Source of the DNA: CAYNYF01 sp964401385
Lineage (GTDB): Bacteria; Planctomycetota; Phycisphaerae; SM23-33
Direction of reading: 5' to 3'
Assembly: GCA_964401385.1 (NCBI GenBank)
Contig: CAYNYF010000037.1
Coordinates: 1-39,141, forward strand
Length of the DNA stretch: 39,141 bases
Below, piece after piece: positions 7,608-15,870 of the stretch. The notes beneath the pieces were generated by a model. It saw nothing but the letters and a program-made list of their open reading frames with translations, ran no database searches and had not been told where the DNA came from. Both the position numbers and the translations under genes were made by a program. How positions within the stretch are numbered: position 1 is the first letter of the stretch; every line of letters begins with the position of its first letter.

Positions 7608-9385
7608 AGACACAAAGGGAGACGTTGCGGCTCGACTACGAACCAGTTGGCAACAACGGCCGGATAAGCGTAAGGGTCACGCTCGGCGACGACGTTCTCG
7701 CCCTGGACAAGCTGGACGTTCTATCGGCCAGCGCCCGATCCCGTTTCACCAGGGGCTTGTGCAAAGACCGCCCTGGGATCGACCCGGCCGAGGTGGAACA
7801 GCAGCTATTGAGCATCGCCCGTGAGATTCAGGAGCGGAAACAAGCCCCAGCCCAATCGGCGACGGCCACCGAACTGGACGTGTCGCGGATCGTCCGGCCT
7901 GAGCGGTTCATCACGCCGGAGGTATCCGGGCTGGGGGTGGCGATTCCCACGCTGTGCGACGGCAGGCCCGCCGGGCGCTGGATGCTCTATCTCCGCTGGG
8001 CCGACGGCCGGCGTGAGGCGATGGAGCTTCCAGACTCGCTGGTCCTGTCGGACGGGGGCAAACTGTGGATACACCCGACGCCCGGCGAGCCGAGCGTACG
8101 TCAAGTGCCCGCATGGACCGAGGCCGACCGGAAGGCATGGCTGGCCGGGTCGGAACCGCCTGACCCAGCAGAAGTGTTCCAACGGCTCTGCAAGTGCATC
8201 GCGCACTTCATAGACTTCCCGTCCGACCGCGCGCCGGGCATGGCGGCGACGTTGGCCTTGTGGGCGATGCTGACCTACGCCTACCCGGCATGGCCGGCAA
8301 TCCCGTACCTATACCTCGGCGGGCCGATGGGGTCGGGCAAGACGCGCGTCTTCGAGGTGCTGAGCCGGCTGGTCTTCCGGCCGCTGCAATCGTCCAACAT
8401 GACCGGAGCCGCCCTGTTCCGGACGCTTCACAGCAGAGGCGGGACGCTGCTGTATGACGAGGCCGAACGTCTGAAGCAATCGACGCCGGACGTGGGCGAG
8501 ATCAACTCGATGCTTCTGGCCGGGTACAAGAGCGGCGGCCGGGCAACGCGGCTTGAGCCTGTCGGAGACACCTTCCGCACCGTGGAGTTCGACGTATTCG
8601 GGCCGAAGGCCCTGGCCTGCGTCCGGGGCCTGCCGGAAGCCCTTTCCAGCCGGTGCATCCCGGTGATGATGTTCCGGGCTGGCAAGGACTCGCCCAAGCC
8701 GCGTCGCCACATCGACGGCCAGGCGGAACGGTGGCGAACACTTCGGGCAGACCTGCACGCGATGGCGCTTGAGTACGGGCCAGACTTCCTGGACTTGGCG
8801 GCGCGGGGCCACGTCTGCCCGGCCATGAGCGGACGGCAGTATGAGCTTTGGCAGCCGCTCCTGGCGTTGGCCTCCTGGGTGGAGGATCACGGCGCGAAGG
8901 GGCTGCTGGCGCTGATGCAGGGCTTCGCAACCGCGAGCAACGAATCGGCCGAGGAAGAGCAGACGCCCGACTGTGACGAAGTACTCCTGCGGGCGCTGGC
9001 CGAGCTGGTTCGAGCCGGACAATCGCCCATCGCCAAGGAGGTGCTGGAGAAGGCCCAGCAGGAGGAGCCGCGCATGTTCGCCAACTGGAGTGCCAAGGGT
9101 GCAGCCAACGCCCTGCGCCGGTACGGGATCGAGACGCGGAAGACCCACGGTAGGCGCTCCTACGGGCACGTGACGTTGGCCGACATTCGGCGCATTCAGG
9201 CGACCTACAACATGGACCTCGGCCTGCCGGACGCGGGAAACGGTGAGAATACCCCTGAGAACGTGCCCCACGTACCCCAAGTGCCCCAAGGACACCCTGA
9301 AGGGGCTGTAGGGGCCTCCGCGGGGGCACATGGGGTATGTAGGGCACATGGGGCACTTGCGGAGGGGGATAGTCATGGCTTTTGA
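7604..9385 (+). CDS. P-loop ATPase, helicase-like replication protein of the element
   Basis: 593 aa, starting at the ATGA overlap with the primase gene, with GGAGG eight bases upstream. Walker A 'GGPMGSGKT' is at residues 239-247 and Walker B 'LLYDE' at 282-286. Further 'GYKSGGRATRLEP' and 'SRCIPVMMFRAG' resemble sensor and arginine-finger regions of element/phage helicase-like ATPases. The first ~200 residues are probably an origin- or primase-binding part. After about residue 545 the frame becomes low-complexity (GENTPENVPHVPQVPQ...) where the DNA carries the repeat cluster at 9263-9359, so the protein tail is probably shaped by a DNA element. Likely the replicative helicase or initiator paired with the primase; the specific family is uncertain. 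Confidence 0.75.
   Translation: MKTQRETLRLDYEPVGNNGRISVRVTLGDDVLALDKLDVLSASARSRFTRGLCKDRPGIDPAEVEQQLLSIAREIQERKQAPAQSATATELDVSRIVRPERFITPEVSGLGVAIPTLCDGRPAGRWMLYLRWADGRREAMELPDSLVLSDGGKLWIHPTPGEPSVRQVPAWTEADRKAWLAGSEPPDPAEVFQRLCKCIAHFIDFPSDRAPGMAATLALWAMLTYAYPAWPAIPYLYLGGPMGSGKTRVFEVLSRLVFRPLQSSNMTGAALFRTLHSRGGTLLYDEAERLKQSTPDVGEINSMLLAGYKSGGRATRLEPVGDTFRTVEFDVFGPKALACVRGLPEALSSRCIPVMMFRAGKDSPKPRRHIDGQAERWRTLRADLHAMALEYGPDFLDLAARGHVCPAMSGRQYELWQPLLALASWVEDHGAKGLLALMQGFATASNESAEEEQTPDCDEVLLRALAELVRAGQSPIAKEVLEKAQQEEPRMFANWSAKGAANALRRYGIETRKTHGRRSYGHVTLADIRRIQATYNMDLGLPDAGNGENTPENVPHVPQVPQGHPEGAVGASAGAHGVCRAHGALAEGDSHGF
9263..9359. repeat. Cluster of GTGCCCC/GGGGCAC motifs with an 11-bp inverted repeat
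   Basis: CAAGTGCCCCA (9278-9288) recurs exactly inverted as TGGGGCACTTG (9349-9359). Between and beside them lie further related motifs: GTGCCCCAC (9263-9271), GTACCCC, GGGGCACATGGGG and GGGCACATGGGGC. The cluster covers the end of the helicase-like gene and causes its odd Val-Pro-rich tail. Repeated short motifs in both orientations beside a primase-helicase pair suggest an origin or initiator-binding region. Confidence 0.5.
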
Positions 9386-9581
9386 CGCGGCGACCTTCCT
9401 AGCCAGCCTTTTCTGCGCGATACCTCGGTTCCGTCCCAGTGAGTTGCGCGAGAACCTCAGGTATGCTTACGAAGAGCGCGCGGCTATCAAGGAGTTCTGC
9501 GGGAACGTGCCCCGCGAGCGGGCCGAGGCAGAGGCATTAGCGGAAGTCGTGAGGACCATGAGGGGGGGTTGGACGACATGA
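9375..9581 (+). CDS. Small protein of unknown function
   Basis: 68 aa from the ATG at 9375, chosen for GGAGGGGG (9361-9368) six bases upstream; it overlaps the end of the helicase-like gene by 11 bases. The sequence is helical and charged (LRENLRYAYEERAAIKEF, then RERAEAEALAEVVRTM). There is no recognisable domain and no signal peptide. The stop overlaps the start of the next gene (ATGA at 9578-9581), so it belongs to the element's replication operon. Function unknown. Confidence 0.65.
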   Translation: MAFDAATFLASLFCAIPRFRPSELRENLRYAYEERAAIKEFCGNVPRERAEAEALAEVVRTMRGGWTT

Positions 9582-9859
9582 GCGTAAGAGCGGAACGGAC
9601 GCCGAACACAGGAAGCGTTGGCCCGGTCGTGATACTTCCGGGGGATCCGCCGACCCCGTGCCCTGAGCTCCTGACTGAGGAGGAAGCCATTCGGTACCTA
9701 CGGCTGGACACTGTGGGCATTGAGCACCCTAAGGACACGTTGCGCCGGTACCGGGAAAAGGGCCTCCTCCGGGGTACGCAGGTATCCAAGCGGATATTCT
9801 ACCGTCGGGTTGAACTGGACCGGCTCTTGGAGCGGTTGACCGAGGAGAATCCGCGATGA
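9578..9859 (+). CDS. Helix-turn-helix protein, excisionase-like
   Basis: 93 aa from the ATG at 9578, with AGGGGGGG (9561-9568) nine bases upstream; an in-frame TTG at 9569 lacks this spacing. 'LLTEEEAIRYLRLDTVGI' is a helix-turn-helix of the MerR/HTH_17 type, and 'DTLRRYREKGLLRGTQVSKR' continues with the typical recognition helix and wing (IFYRRVELDRLLERL). It is the third such small DNA-binding protein in the element and the last gene of the leftmost operon. A role in excision or in controlling the downstream repressor-integrase operon is possible. Confidence 0.7.
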   Translation: MSVRAERTPNTGSVGPVVILPGDPPTPCPELLTEEEAIRYLRLDTVGIEHPKDTLRRYREKGLLRGTQVSKRIFYRRVELDRLLERLTEENPR

Positions 9860-10007
9860 CGCCCGGCTGGGGTAGCTGAATGTCCGGTCTGGAACCAATG
9901 TAAGGCGAGACCCGGTGAAAGGTTAGGATATGGGCGGTAGCGGTCTTGTAGCGAGTCTTGCATCAATCCCGCGGCAGCGATCGTCCGAGGCGCCTACGTC
10001 TGAGAGG

Positions 10008-10051
10008 CGGGCGGCCGCCCGAGGCGAGCCGAAAGGCCTGCGCAGCGCAGG
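10008..10051. repeat. Two adjacent perfect palindromes
   Basis: CGGGCGGCCGCCCG (10008-10021) is a perfect 14-bp palindrome; 16 bases later CCTGCG-cag-CGCAGG (10037-10051) forms a hairpin. A T-rich stretch (10067-10079) follows 15 bases on. They lie between the HTH gene and the repressor promoter, so they could end transcription of the replication operon or be binding sites. The 290-base interval 9860-10149 holds no other gene. Confidence 0.4.
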
Positions 10052-10090
10052 GGCAGGCAAGAATTGTTTATGTTTTTTGTCATATGCTTA

Positions 10091-10119
10091 TTGACATAGC
10101 ACATCCGCTGTGCTAGAAT
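10091..10119 (+). promoter_or_regulatory. Near-consensus promoter with palindromic operator, for repressor-integrase operon
   Basis: TTGACA (10091-10096) is followed after 17 bases by TAGAAT (10114-10119), an almost ideal sigma70-type promoter. Within the spacer and entering the -10 box is a perfect inverted repeat, TAGCACA-tccgc-TGTGCTA (10097-10115). A dimeric repressor bound there would block RNA polymerase. The first gene downstream encodes a XRE-type repressor, so autoregulation is the simplest reading. Confidence 0.8.
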
Positions 10120-10149
10120 GCGGGCAGATGGCGGCTCGAAGGTTGCACG

Positions 10150-10407
10150 ATGGGAAGCAAGCCGACAAAGATCGAAAGGCAGCTCATTGAGGCGATAAGG
10201 GCCTCCGGGCTGACCCAGGAGGACCTGGCGAAGCTTTCCGGCGTTGACCAGGGGGCCATCTCCCGCTTCCTGACGGCGGACCTGAAGGCACGCAGGTCGC
10301 TTTCCCTGCCCACGGCCGACAAGCTGTGTCGCCTACTTGGCATGGAATTGGTGCAAGTTCAGAAGCCGAAACCTCCAAAGCCCGCCAAGGGCAGAAAGGA
10401 GAAATGA
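10150..10407 (+). CDS. XRE-family (Cro/CI-type) regulator
   Basis: 85 aa; GAAGG lies seven bases before the ATG, and the transcript from the promoter just upstream would have a short ~25-base leader. 'IRASGLTQEDLAKLSGVDQG' plus 'AISRFLTADLKARRSLSLPTADKLCRLLGMEL' is a complete five-helix XRE DNA-binding domain (residues ~10-70), followed by a Lys/Pro-rich tail. It probably binds the palindrome in its own promoter. It sits directly before the integrase gene and is probably co-transcribed with it, so it may set the balance between integration and excision. Confidence 0.85.
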   Translation: MGSKPTKIERQLIEAIRASGLTQEDLAKLSGVDQGAISRFLTADLKARRSLSLPTADKLCRLLGMELVQVQKPKPPKPAKGRKEK

Positions 10408-10410
10408 GCC

Positions 10411-11632
10411 ATGAGAGAGGCGGTCATACTCACGCCGATCGCCAGGAGCAAACCCAATGGGCGAACGTACACCTATTGGGTCCTCCGATGGCACGACAGT
10501 AGCGGGAAATCGCACAGCAAGAGCTTGGGCCCTGCTAACAAGGTGTCCAAGCGCCAGGCGGAGAAGCTGAGGAGGCGGAAACAAGCTGAGCTTGAGCAGA
10601 ACCCCGGACGGCGGGCGGCGTCCAGGGCGCCAGCGGTGGGGCAATACCTCGAAACGTATTTCCGCGTCCGCGAAGCCGAGCTTGCCCCTGGCACGCTGGA
10701 GCTCCATCGGCAAACGGGGCGGTACCTCGTAGCGTTCTTCGGCCAAAACCGACGACTGGACCTGATCCAAAGGACCGATGCGCGTGCGTTCAAGGCGGCC
10801 CTGGCCAACGGAGAACTCGCCTACGTGCAAGAGCGCAGGCGCGATCTGGCCGAAGCCACGGTGAACCTGCACGTTCGCAATGCTCGACGGATCTTCGGAC
10901 TGGCCATGGAGGATGATGTGATCCCGTTCAACCCATTCGACAGGATCGCCGGATCCGCCACCCCTCCGAAGGCTTGGCACGAGGTGACAGACGAGGAGTT
11001 CGAGCGGCTTCTGGTGACAGCGCGGCCCGCTTGGCCTCTGCTCCTGGCACTGGCCCGATTGGCGGGACTCCGGCGCGGAGAGGCCCTGAACCTCCGCTGG
11101 GACCAGGTAGACTGGCAGCGTTCTCGGTTGACGGTCATCGCTAACGACGAATGGCGTCCGAAGGACAGGGACTCCCGCGTGGTGCCGGTGGTGGCCTCAC
11201 TCCGGGCGATCTTGCTTGAGGCGTTCGAGCAGGCCGAGCCTGGGGCCGAGAGGGTGATTTCTCCCGGCGCTATCAACGTCCGAAACCTCAGCAGGGACTT
11301 CACGGTCCTTTGCAGGCGGGCCGGGGTGCAAAGGTATGCCAAGCCCTTTCACACGCTCCGCAAGACGTGCCTGACCGCATGGTCCAGAGAATTCCCGCAG
11401 CACGTGGTGGCAGCGTGGGCCGGCCACGCCAGCACCCAAACCACCAGCGAGTACTACCTGCAGGTCAGCGAAGCGGAATACGATAGGGCAGCAGGAAGGG
11501 CCGCGCCTGCACAGACTTCTAAGGCAACTGTTGCAAGACTTGATGCAAGACCTGCCGATTCTCGGCCTTCCCACCCCATAATGACAAGAGGCACAGATTC
11601 GCAAATCCGTGCCTCTGAGTCACTTCCGCGAT

Positions 11633-11634
<2 letters not shown>
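10411..11634 (+). CDS. Tyrosine recombinase (integrase)
   Basis: 407 aa; AAAGGAG (10395-10401) lies nine bases before the ATG, right after the XRE gene. An N-terminal arm/core-binding region (~1-190) precedes a catalytic domain with all expected residues: R221 in 'AGLRRGEALNLRW', H314 and R317 in 'HTLRKT', H339 in 'AGHAS', and the nucleophile Tyr at 348 or 349 in 'SEYYLQ'. The frame ends inside the 3' terminus of the neighbouring tRNA-Gly gene on the other strand: the last two bases of its TAG (11633-11634) are the tRNA discriminator and final acceptor-stem positions. That placement is typical for integrases that target the 3' end of a tRNA gene. Confidence 0.92.
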
Positions 11635-11704
<70 letters not shown>

Positions 11705-11720
11705 GAGTTGACCATGCACA

Positions 11721-11748
11721 ATGATATATTCTCCTCGAGCCTTGTCCA
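11721..11748 (-). promoter_or_regulatory. Probable promoter of tRNA-Gly
   Basis: On the minus strand TGGACA (11748-11743) is followed after 16 bases by TATCAT (11726-11721), ending 17 bases before the tRNA 5' end. Both boxes deviate modestly from consensus. The remaining interval up to the epimerase-like gene (11749-11945) shows no gene I can support. Confidence 0.4.
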
Positions 11749-11945
11749 GATCACAGTGTCAATTTCGTCGGCCATAGGCCTTTGCCCGCGGCCGGCTGAT
11801 GCGGCCGGAATGTTCCCGCGGATTGCCATGCGTTCAATCCTAACCGCCCGCAGTGGTCTCGCCCTGCCGCCTTCCACATGGTACTTGGACGCCCCGGCCG
11901 TGGCAAAGACGGCGCGATCCGCAAACACGATGGCCGGTTCCGCTC

Positions 11946-12857
11946 TCAAAGAAGTCGCTGGCGGCGCATCCATTCCACGGCCCGGGCCATGGCCTGCTCG
12001 GGGGTGTATCGCGGCCGGTAAGACAGCTTCGAGAGGGCCTTGGAGATATCCGGACACATGTGATACCGGAAGTGATTGTTGGCGTCCGGGTCCGGCAGGA
12101 CCTCGCTGAAGAACTTCGAGTGAGAGACCCACCGAATGGGGATGTTCACGCCGTGGATCTGGGAGAAGACTCTGGCCAACTGCGGGGCCGTCAGGGCGTG
12201 GGGGGGCCCGACGTTGAACATTTCCCCGGCCGCCGCCTGGGGGTTGGACAGGGCCAGGCGGAACCCCCGGGCCACGTCCTCCACGTCGCAGGGGCCCAGC
12301 AGCGTGTTGCAGCCTTCGAACAGCGTCACCGGCTCGCCGCGGGCGTGGGCGCGGTGGACCTCCACGTCGCGCCCGCCGCGGAGTTCCAGCGGGACCTTGC
12401 CCGGGCCGCAGATGTTCGACGGCAGGATGGCCGTGAAGGCGATGCCGTCGTCGCGGGCCCGCCCTTGCAGCTCCACGAGCTCGTCCATCCTCCGCTGGTA
12501 TCCTTCCGTCAGGGCCGGGCCGAAGCGGACCTCCGGCGTGGGCACGACCGCCGGCGGGCCGAGCATCCACAGAGACCCGCACCAGATGAAATGACGGCAG
12601 CTCGCCCGCATCGCCTCGTACATGGCCGTGGCCTGGGCCTGGACGATGTCCACCAGAACGTCGCAGGGCTGCCCGGCGAGGAAGGCGGGGGCCTCCCGTG
12701 CCGGCAGCGCGAGCAGCTCCACGCTTTCCCAGGGCTTGCCCGCCGGCTTGGGCCGGCGCCCGCGCGTGGCCACCTTGACCTCGTGGCCCGCTTCGACCAA
12801 CTGCGGAATCAGTGCGGATCCGATGTGTCCCGTGCCGCCGACGACGATGATTCGCAT
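11946..12857 (-). CDS. NAD(P)-dependent epimerase/dehydratase-like protein
   Basis: 303 aa, cytoplasmic. The N-terminus 'MRIIVVGGTGHIGSALIPQL' is the Rossmann nucleotide-binding motif (G-x-x-G-x-x-G at residues 7-13) of extended short-chain dehydrogenases. The usual catalytic YxxxK appears as YQRRM, so the active-site Lys may be missing; the protein may be an atypical SDR or a reductase/binding protein. 'ILPSNICGPGKVP' and 'DVEDVARGFRLALSNPQAAAGEMFNVG' are standard extended-SDR segments for substrate and C-terminal domains. A strong AAAGGAGA site precedes the ATG. It lies 20 bases downstream of the metallo-hydrolase gene, so the two are probably an operon. The substrate is probably a nucleotide sugar, but this is not determinable here. 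Confidence 0.85.
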   Translation of the reverse strand: MRIIVVGGTGHIGSALIPQLVEAGHEVKVATRGRRPKPAGKPWESVELLALPAREAPAFLAGQPCDVLVDIVQAQATAMYEAMRASCRHFIWCGSLWMLGPPAVVPTPEVRFGPALTEGYQRRMDELVELQGRARDDGIAFTAILPSNICGPGKVPLELRGGRDVEVHRAHARGEPVTLFEGCNTLLGPCDVEDVARGFRLALSNPQAAAGEMFNVGPPHALTAPQLARVFSQIHGVNIPIRWVSHSKFFSEVLPDPDANNHFRYHMCPDISKALSKLSYRPRYTPEQAMARAVEWMRRQRLL

Positions 12858-12877
12858 GTGGTCTCCTTTATGCAGAC

Positions 12878-13741
12878 TCAGAACAGCTCCAAGGTCATGA
12901 GTTCTTCCGCGAAGATGATCCGGCCGTCAAAGGCCGCGGCGATCTCGGCTATGCCCTTTTCCGTGGCGGCGGGCTCGCAGAGGGCCGGCCCGGTGTGGGT
13001 TAGAATGAGTGTACGGGCTCCGGCGCCCTTTGCCATGTTGGCGGCGTCGATGGTGCCGGTCTGCCCCGGGTGCTCGCCGTTTGCGTCCATCCTCTCCTGC
13101 AGGTCCCAGCAATTGACTACCAGCGCGTCGCAGCCCCTGGCGAGCTCGGTCACGGCTGCCACCGAGCCCGTGTCGCCTGCGAAAGCAATGCTGCCGGCGG
13201 GTGAGTCGAAACGATAGGCAAGCGATCTCAGGAATGGCTCGACGTGGCCGACCTCGGCGGCGGTGACGCTCCAGCCGTCTTGCCCGGCCACCAATCCTGG
13301 CCCGACGTCGGTTACATGGACTTCCGGCGCGGGTCGGGGAAGCGACCCGCCGCGGTTCCTGTGCACCGCCTGACTGACGGGCGCGCCGACACGGGCTTGC
13401 CAATCGCACGCATAGGCGCCGTCGGACCCGATCAGACGTTGGGTGATCAGGGCGGTCGGCTCTGGGCCCCATACGTGCAGCTTGTTCTCCCGGCCGGTGC
13501 TCTGATCCCACCGGCAGAGCAGGAAGCACGGGTAGTCGGCATTGTGGTCGAAGTGATGATGTGTAAAGAAGAGGTGGTCCACCTGCGTCGGCCACAGGCC
13601 CGCCTTGACCAGCTTGTGGGTCGCCGCCGGCCCGCAGTCGATCATGACGTACTCGTCCCCCAGTTGCAGCACGTGTGAGGTGCCGAACCTCTTCTCAGTT
13701 GGCGTCGGCGTGCCCGTTCCCAGCAGATATAGCCTGTTCAT
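12878..13741 (-). CDS. Metallo-beta-lactamase-fold hydrolase (RNase Z/arylsulfatase-like)
   Basis: 287 aa. The start MNRLYLLGTGTPTPTEKRFGTS and the zinc motif 'FFTHHHFDHNADYP' (H-x-H-x-D-H) are diagnostic of the RNase Z-like branch of the metallo-beta-lactamase superfamily; further ligands are His in 'AEVGHVEPF', Asp in 'IAFAGDTGSV', and His in 'LILTHTGP'. RNase Z proper has an exosite insertion that I do not see clearly, so an AtsA-like or other small-molecule hydrolase is as likely. The ATG is preceded by AAGGAGG at good spacing. No signal peptide, so cytoplasmic. It is the first gene of a two-gene minus-strand unit with the epimerase-like gene. Confidence 0.85.
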   Translation of the reverse strand: MNRLYLLGTGTPTPTEKRFGTSHVLQLGDEYVMIDCGPAATHKLVKAGLWPTQVDHLFFTHHHFDHNADYPCFLLCRWDQSTGRENKLHVWGPEPTALITQRLIGSDGAYACDWQARVGAPVSQAVHRNRGGSLPRPAPEVHVTDVGPGLVAGQDGWSVTAAEVGHVEPFLRSLAYRFDSPAGSIAFAGDTGSVAAVTELARGCDALVVNCWDLQERMDANGEHPGQTGTIDAANMAKGAGARTLILTHTGPALCEPAATEKGIAEIAAAFDGRIIFAEELMTLELF

Positions 13742-13867
13742 GCCGCCTCCTTCGCTGCGCCGTCGTGACCTGGCTGGACGGCCGAAGAAAACATGTTGCT
13801 CCGCGGGCCGAACGCAAAGCTATACGAACGAAGCTGCGATCGTCGAGGAGCCGGATTCTGCGCGGCT

Positions 13868-14352
13868 CTATCTCGGCGCCGAGCCCACCCACTGGCGGTA
13901 TCGCCGGAGGACCATGTCGGGTCCTTCAAAGCTCGTATAGATCAGTCGGCCGTCGAAGCCGATCGGCTCGTTCAAAGGGTAATCGTCCGCGGCCCACTCG
14001 AAGTCCCAGGCGGGATTCTGGACGGGCGAGAGGTACTGATGCCCGCCGGCGTTGACGACGAAAAGCAGCACCGCGGCATCGCTGAACATGCGGCTTGCAG
14101 GTTCAGCCAGGAGACAAAGGGCACGACCAGGTTCCGCTTCTCGACCTTGTCGTAGAGCGTGCGGATGCCGTGGTAGCCGAGGTGGTGCGTGAACGGCGTG
14201 AACACGTGCGATTGCCGGAAGTATGGCTGGGACCGGCAAGTCCGCCCGCGCAGCCCGGTGTTGTCGATCACCTTGACCACGAGCCGCTGTGTCTCAATCG
14301 TCAGGCTCGGGTCCTGCTCCTCGCGGACGTACTTGAGCTGCTCGTATTGCAT
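13868..14352 (-). pseudogene. Unknown gene interrupted by a frameshift
   Basis: Two minus-strand frames join into one plausible protein of ~160 residues. The first, from ATG at 14352, reads 'MQYEQLKYVREEQDPSLTIE' through 'FTPFTHHLGYHGIRTLYDK' to 'VVPFVSWLNLQ'; past about 14095 it degenerates. The adjacent frame then continues 'SRMFSDAAVLLFVVNAGGHQ', 'NPAWDFEWAADDYPLNEPIG' and 'GPDMVLRRYRQWVGSAPR' to a TAG at 13870-13868. The 485-base total is one short of a multiple of three, so one base appears to be missing near 14085-14105. No homopolymer lies there, so a real mutation is as likely as a sequencing error. I do not recognise the family; the aromatic-rich composition resembles carbohydrate-active or secreted beta proteins, but no signal peptide is visible. 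Confidence 0.65.
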
Positions 14353-14407
14353 TGGCCCATCCTGTGAGATTATGAGGCATCTCCCGGTGATCGGATAGCC
14401 CTTACCG

Positions 14408-14433
14408 CCCGCTGCCGTCCGGGCAGCAGCGGG
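14408..14433. repeat. Perfect 8-bp stem hairpin
   Basis: CCCGCTGC (14408-14415) pairs exactly with GCAGCGGG (14426-14433) across ten bases. No T-run follows on either strand. It lies upstream of the minus-strand frameshifted gene, so it could be in that gene's leader or be a binding site. Confidence 0.4.
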
Positions 14434-14583
14434 ACAGGATATGTTAGCCCGTGGGCTGCCTTCCGGGAATTCCATGCCGCGCCTCCTCGCCTCGGCGGAA
14501 GGCCGCCCGGCGGGCATCGAGCCTTGCCTCACAAGAGGTCTGGGATTCGCGCGGCCGATTGTGAAAAATTTCTCGAATTGCCA

Positions 14584-14613
14584 TTGAACGATTCCTTAGG
14601 CTCTCCTTATAGT
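14584..14613 (+). promoter_or_regulatory. Candidate promoter of the hydrogenase operon
   Basis: TTGAAC (14584-14589), 18 bases, TATAGT (14608-14613), in an AT-rich pocket of otherwise GC-rich DNA. The transcript would carry a leader of ~165 bases before the first gene. No other plus-strand promoter this good is visible between here and the gene. Confidence 0.5.
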
Positions 14614-14787
14614 GTATGGGTGACGGTGTCTGATGGTTGCTGACGACGGGTTTTTGGGCTTTATGTAAGTCCATGTCCGAGGAATTTTGAGCCATCCAGA
14701 CTCGCCCCATAAAGCTTTGCCGCTTGGCGCCTTCCGGAAACGTGCGCCAGGGCATTGTTCCATGAACGAACTCCGGTGGAGACGGTT

Positions 14788-15870
14788 GTGGCTGTCTATC
14801 ATGTACCCAAGCCCGGATTCATAGAGTGGTTGTCCGACTTAGGCAGTAGGTCGGTCTTCATTCCCGAGGCCAAGCCGCCGGGCCGCGAAAGACCCCAGGC
14901 CGGCACTTCCCGAACCGGCGCTGCCTGGGTCCGACAGCTTGCCGGCCAGGAGCAGCAGACGCCGGCCCTGGACTTGCCGCGGGCCTCTCAGAGCTGCAAA
15001 GGCTTTCTGCTGCCGGCGGCTGAGACGGTGGCCAAGTACGGGCGGGCCGCCGGGCAGCCCGTGGCCGTCGCCGAAGCCGAGATCGTCTTGGTGGGCGTGC
15101 GGGCGTGCGAGCTGCGGGCCTTTGCCTATCTGGACAAGGTCATGCTCGAGGGCGAGTTCGTTGAGCCCCTGTATAAGGCCCGCCGGGAAAGCGCCATCGT
15201 CGTTTCCTGCGACTGCGTTGACTGCGCGGAGACCTGCCACTGCGTTCTCGTCGGCGGCCGGCCGTACGCCGAAGAAGGATCCGACGTCAACGTCACGCCC
15301 CTGGACGACGCCTTCCTGGTAGAGCCGCTCAGCGACAAGGGGCGGGAACTGCTGGCCTCGAAATCGCGGGATTGGGCCGAGGCCACGGACGAGCACCTCG
15401 ACCGGCGCCGGCAGCTTCGCGAGGCGATGGTCGAGCGGCTTGAGAAGCAGAACGCGGAGTTCACCCTGGGCGCGACCGACGAAAACCCCCCGGCGCTGCC
15501 TGAGGCGGACGAGGAGTCCTGGCAGCGGTTCGCGGCCGACTGCGTGGAATGCGGGGCGTGCACCAACATTTGCCCGACCTGTCATTGCTTCTATCTGTTC
15601 GATCATGCGGTCGCGGCCGACTCGGCCGAGCGCGTCCGCACCTGGGATAGCTGCCTGCTGGGCACGTATCACCGCATGGCCGGCGGGGCGGGAATGAAGC
15701 TGACGCCGCGACCGGAGCTTCGCAGCCGCCTGGCCAACCGCATCCTGCACAAGTTCGTGTATTCGCCGCAGCAGTACGGCGTGCTGGGCTGCGTGGGCTG
15801 CGGCAGATGCATCGACGCCTGCCTGGGCGCCATTGACATCCGCAAGGTGGTCGAGGATCTGAAACAGTGA
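14788..15870 (+). CDS. Hydrogenase-associated Fe-S subunit (sulfhydrogenase beta / AsrA-like)
   Basis: 360 aa from the GTG at 14788, preferred because GGAG lies six bases upstream and the protein then begins VAVYHVPKPGFIEWLSDLG, the normal family N-terminus; a TTG at 14755 (371 aa) is possible. The body matches HydB of archaeal sulfhydrogenase and AsrA of anaerobic sulfite reductase: 'VGVRACELRAFAYLDKVML', 'ESAIVVSCDCVDCAETCHCV', then two 4Fe-4S motifs at residue ~252 (CVECGACTNICP) and ~335 (CVGCGRCIDACLG). It should wire electrons between the flavin-bearing gamma-like partner (next gene, overlapping by four bases) and the ferredoxin-type subunits. Cytoplasmic. First gene of the hydrogenase operon. 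Confidence 0.85.
   Translation: MAVYHVPKPGFIEWLSDLGSRSVFIPEAKPPGRERPQAGTSRTGAAWVRQLAGQEQQTPALDLPRASQSCKGFLLPAAETVAKYGRAAGQPVAVAEAEIVLVGVRACELRAFAYLDKVMLEGEFVEPLYKARRESAIVVSCDCVDCAETCHCVLVGGRPYAEEGSDVNVTPLDDAFLVEPLSDKGRELLASKSRDWAEATDEHLDRRRQLREAMVERLEKQNAEFTLGATDENPPALPEADEESWQRFAADCVECGACTNICPTCHCFYLFDHAVAADSAERVRTWDSCLLGTYHRMAGGAGMKLTPRPELRSRLANRILHKFVYSPQQYGVLGCVGCGRCIDACLGAIDIRKVVEDLKQ

Larger units (their letters stand above)
14353..14787. other. Divergent intergenic region upstream of the hydrogenase operon
   Basis: No gene is convincing here; a 103-codon minus-strand frame (14444-14755) has no ribosome binding site and no family-like sequence. The region separates the minus-strand genes from the hydrogenase operon and contains a hairpin (14408-14433) and a candidate plus-strand promoter (14584-14613), so it probably holds the operon's control signals. 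Confidence 0.5.

Noticed and set aside
11705..11945. Minus-strand frame between the epimerase-like gene and tRNA-Gly
   Set aside because: Some protein-like stretches, but no start signal, no recognised motif and overlap with the tRNA promoter; left unannotated.
14444..14755. Minus-strand 103-codon frame before the hydrogenase operon
   Set aside because: No ribosome binding site or family-like sequence; overlaps the likely promoter region.
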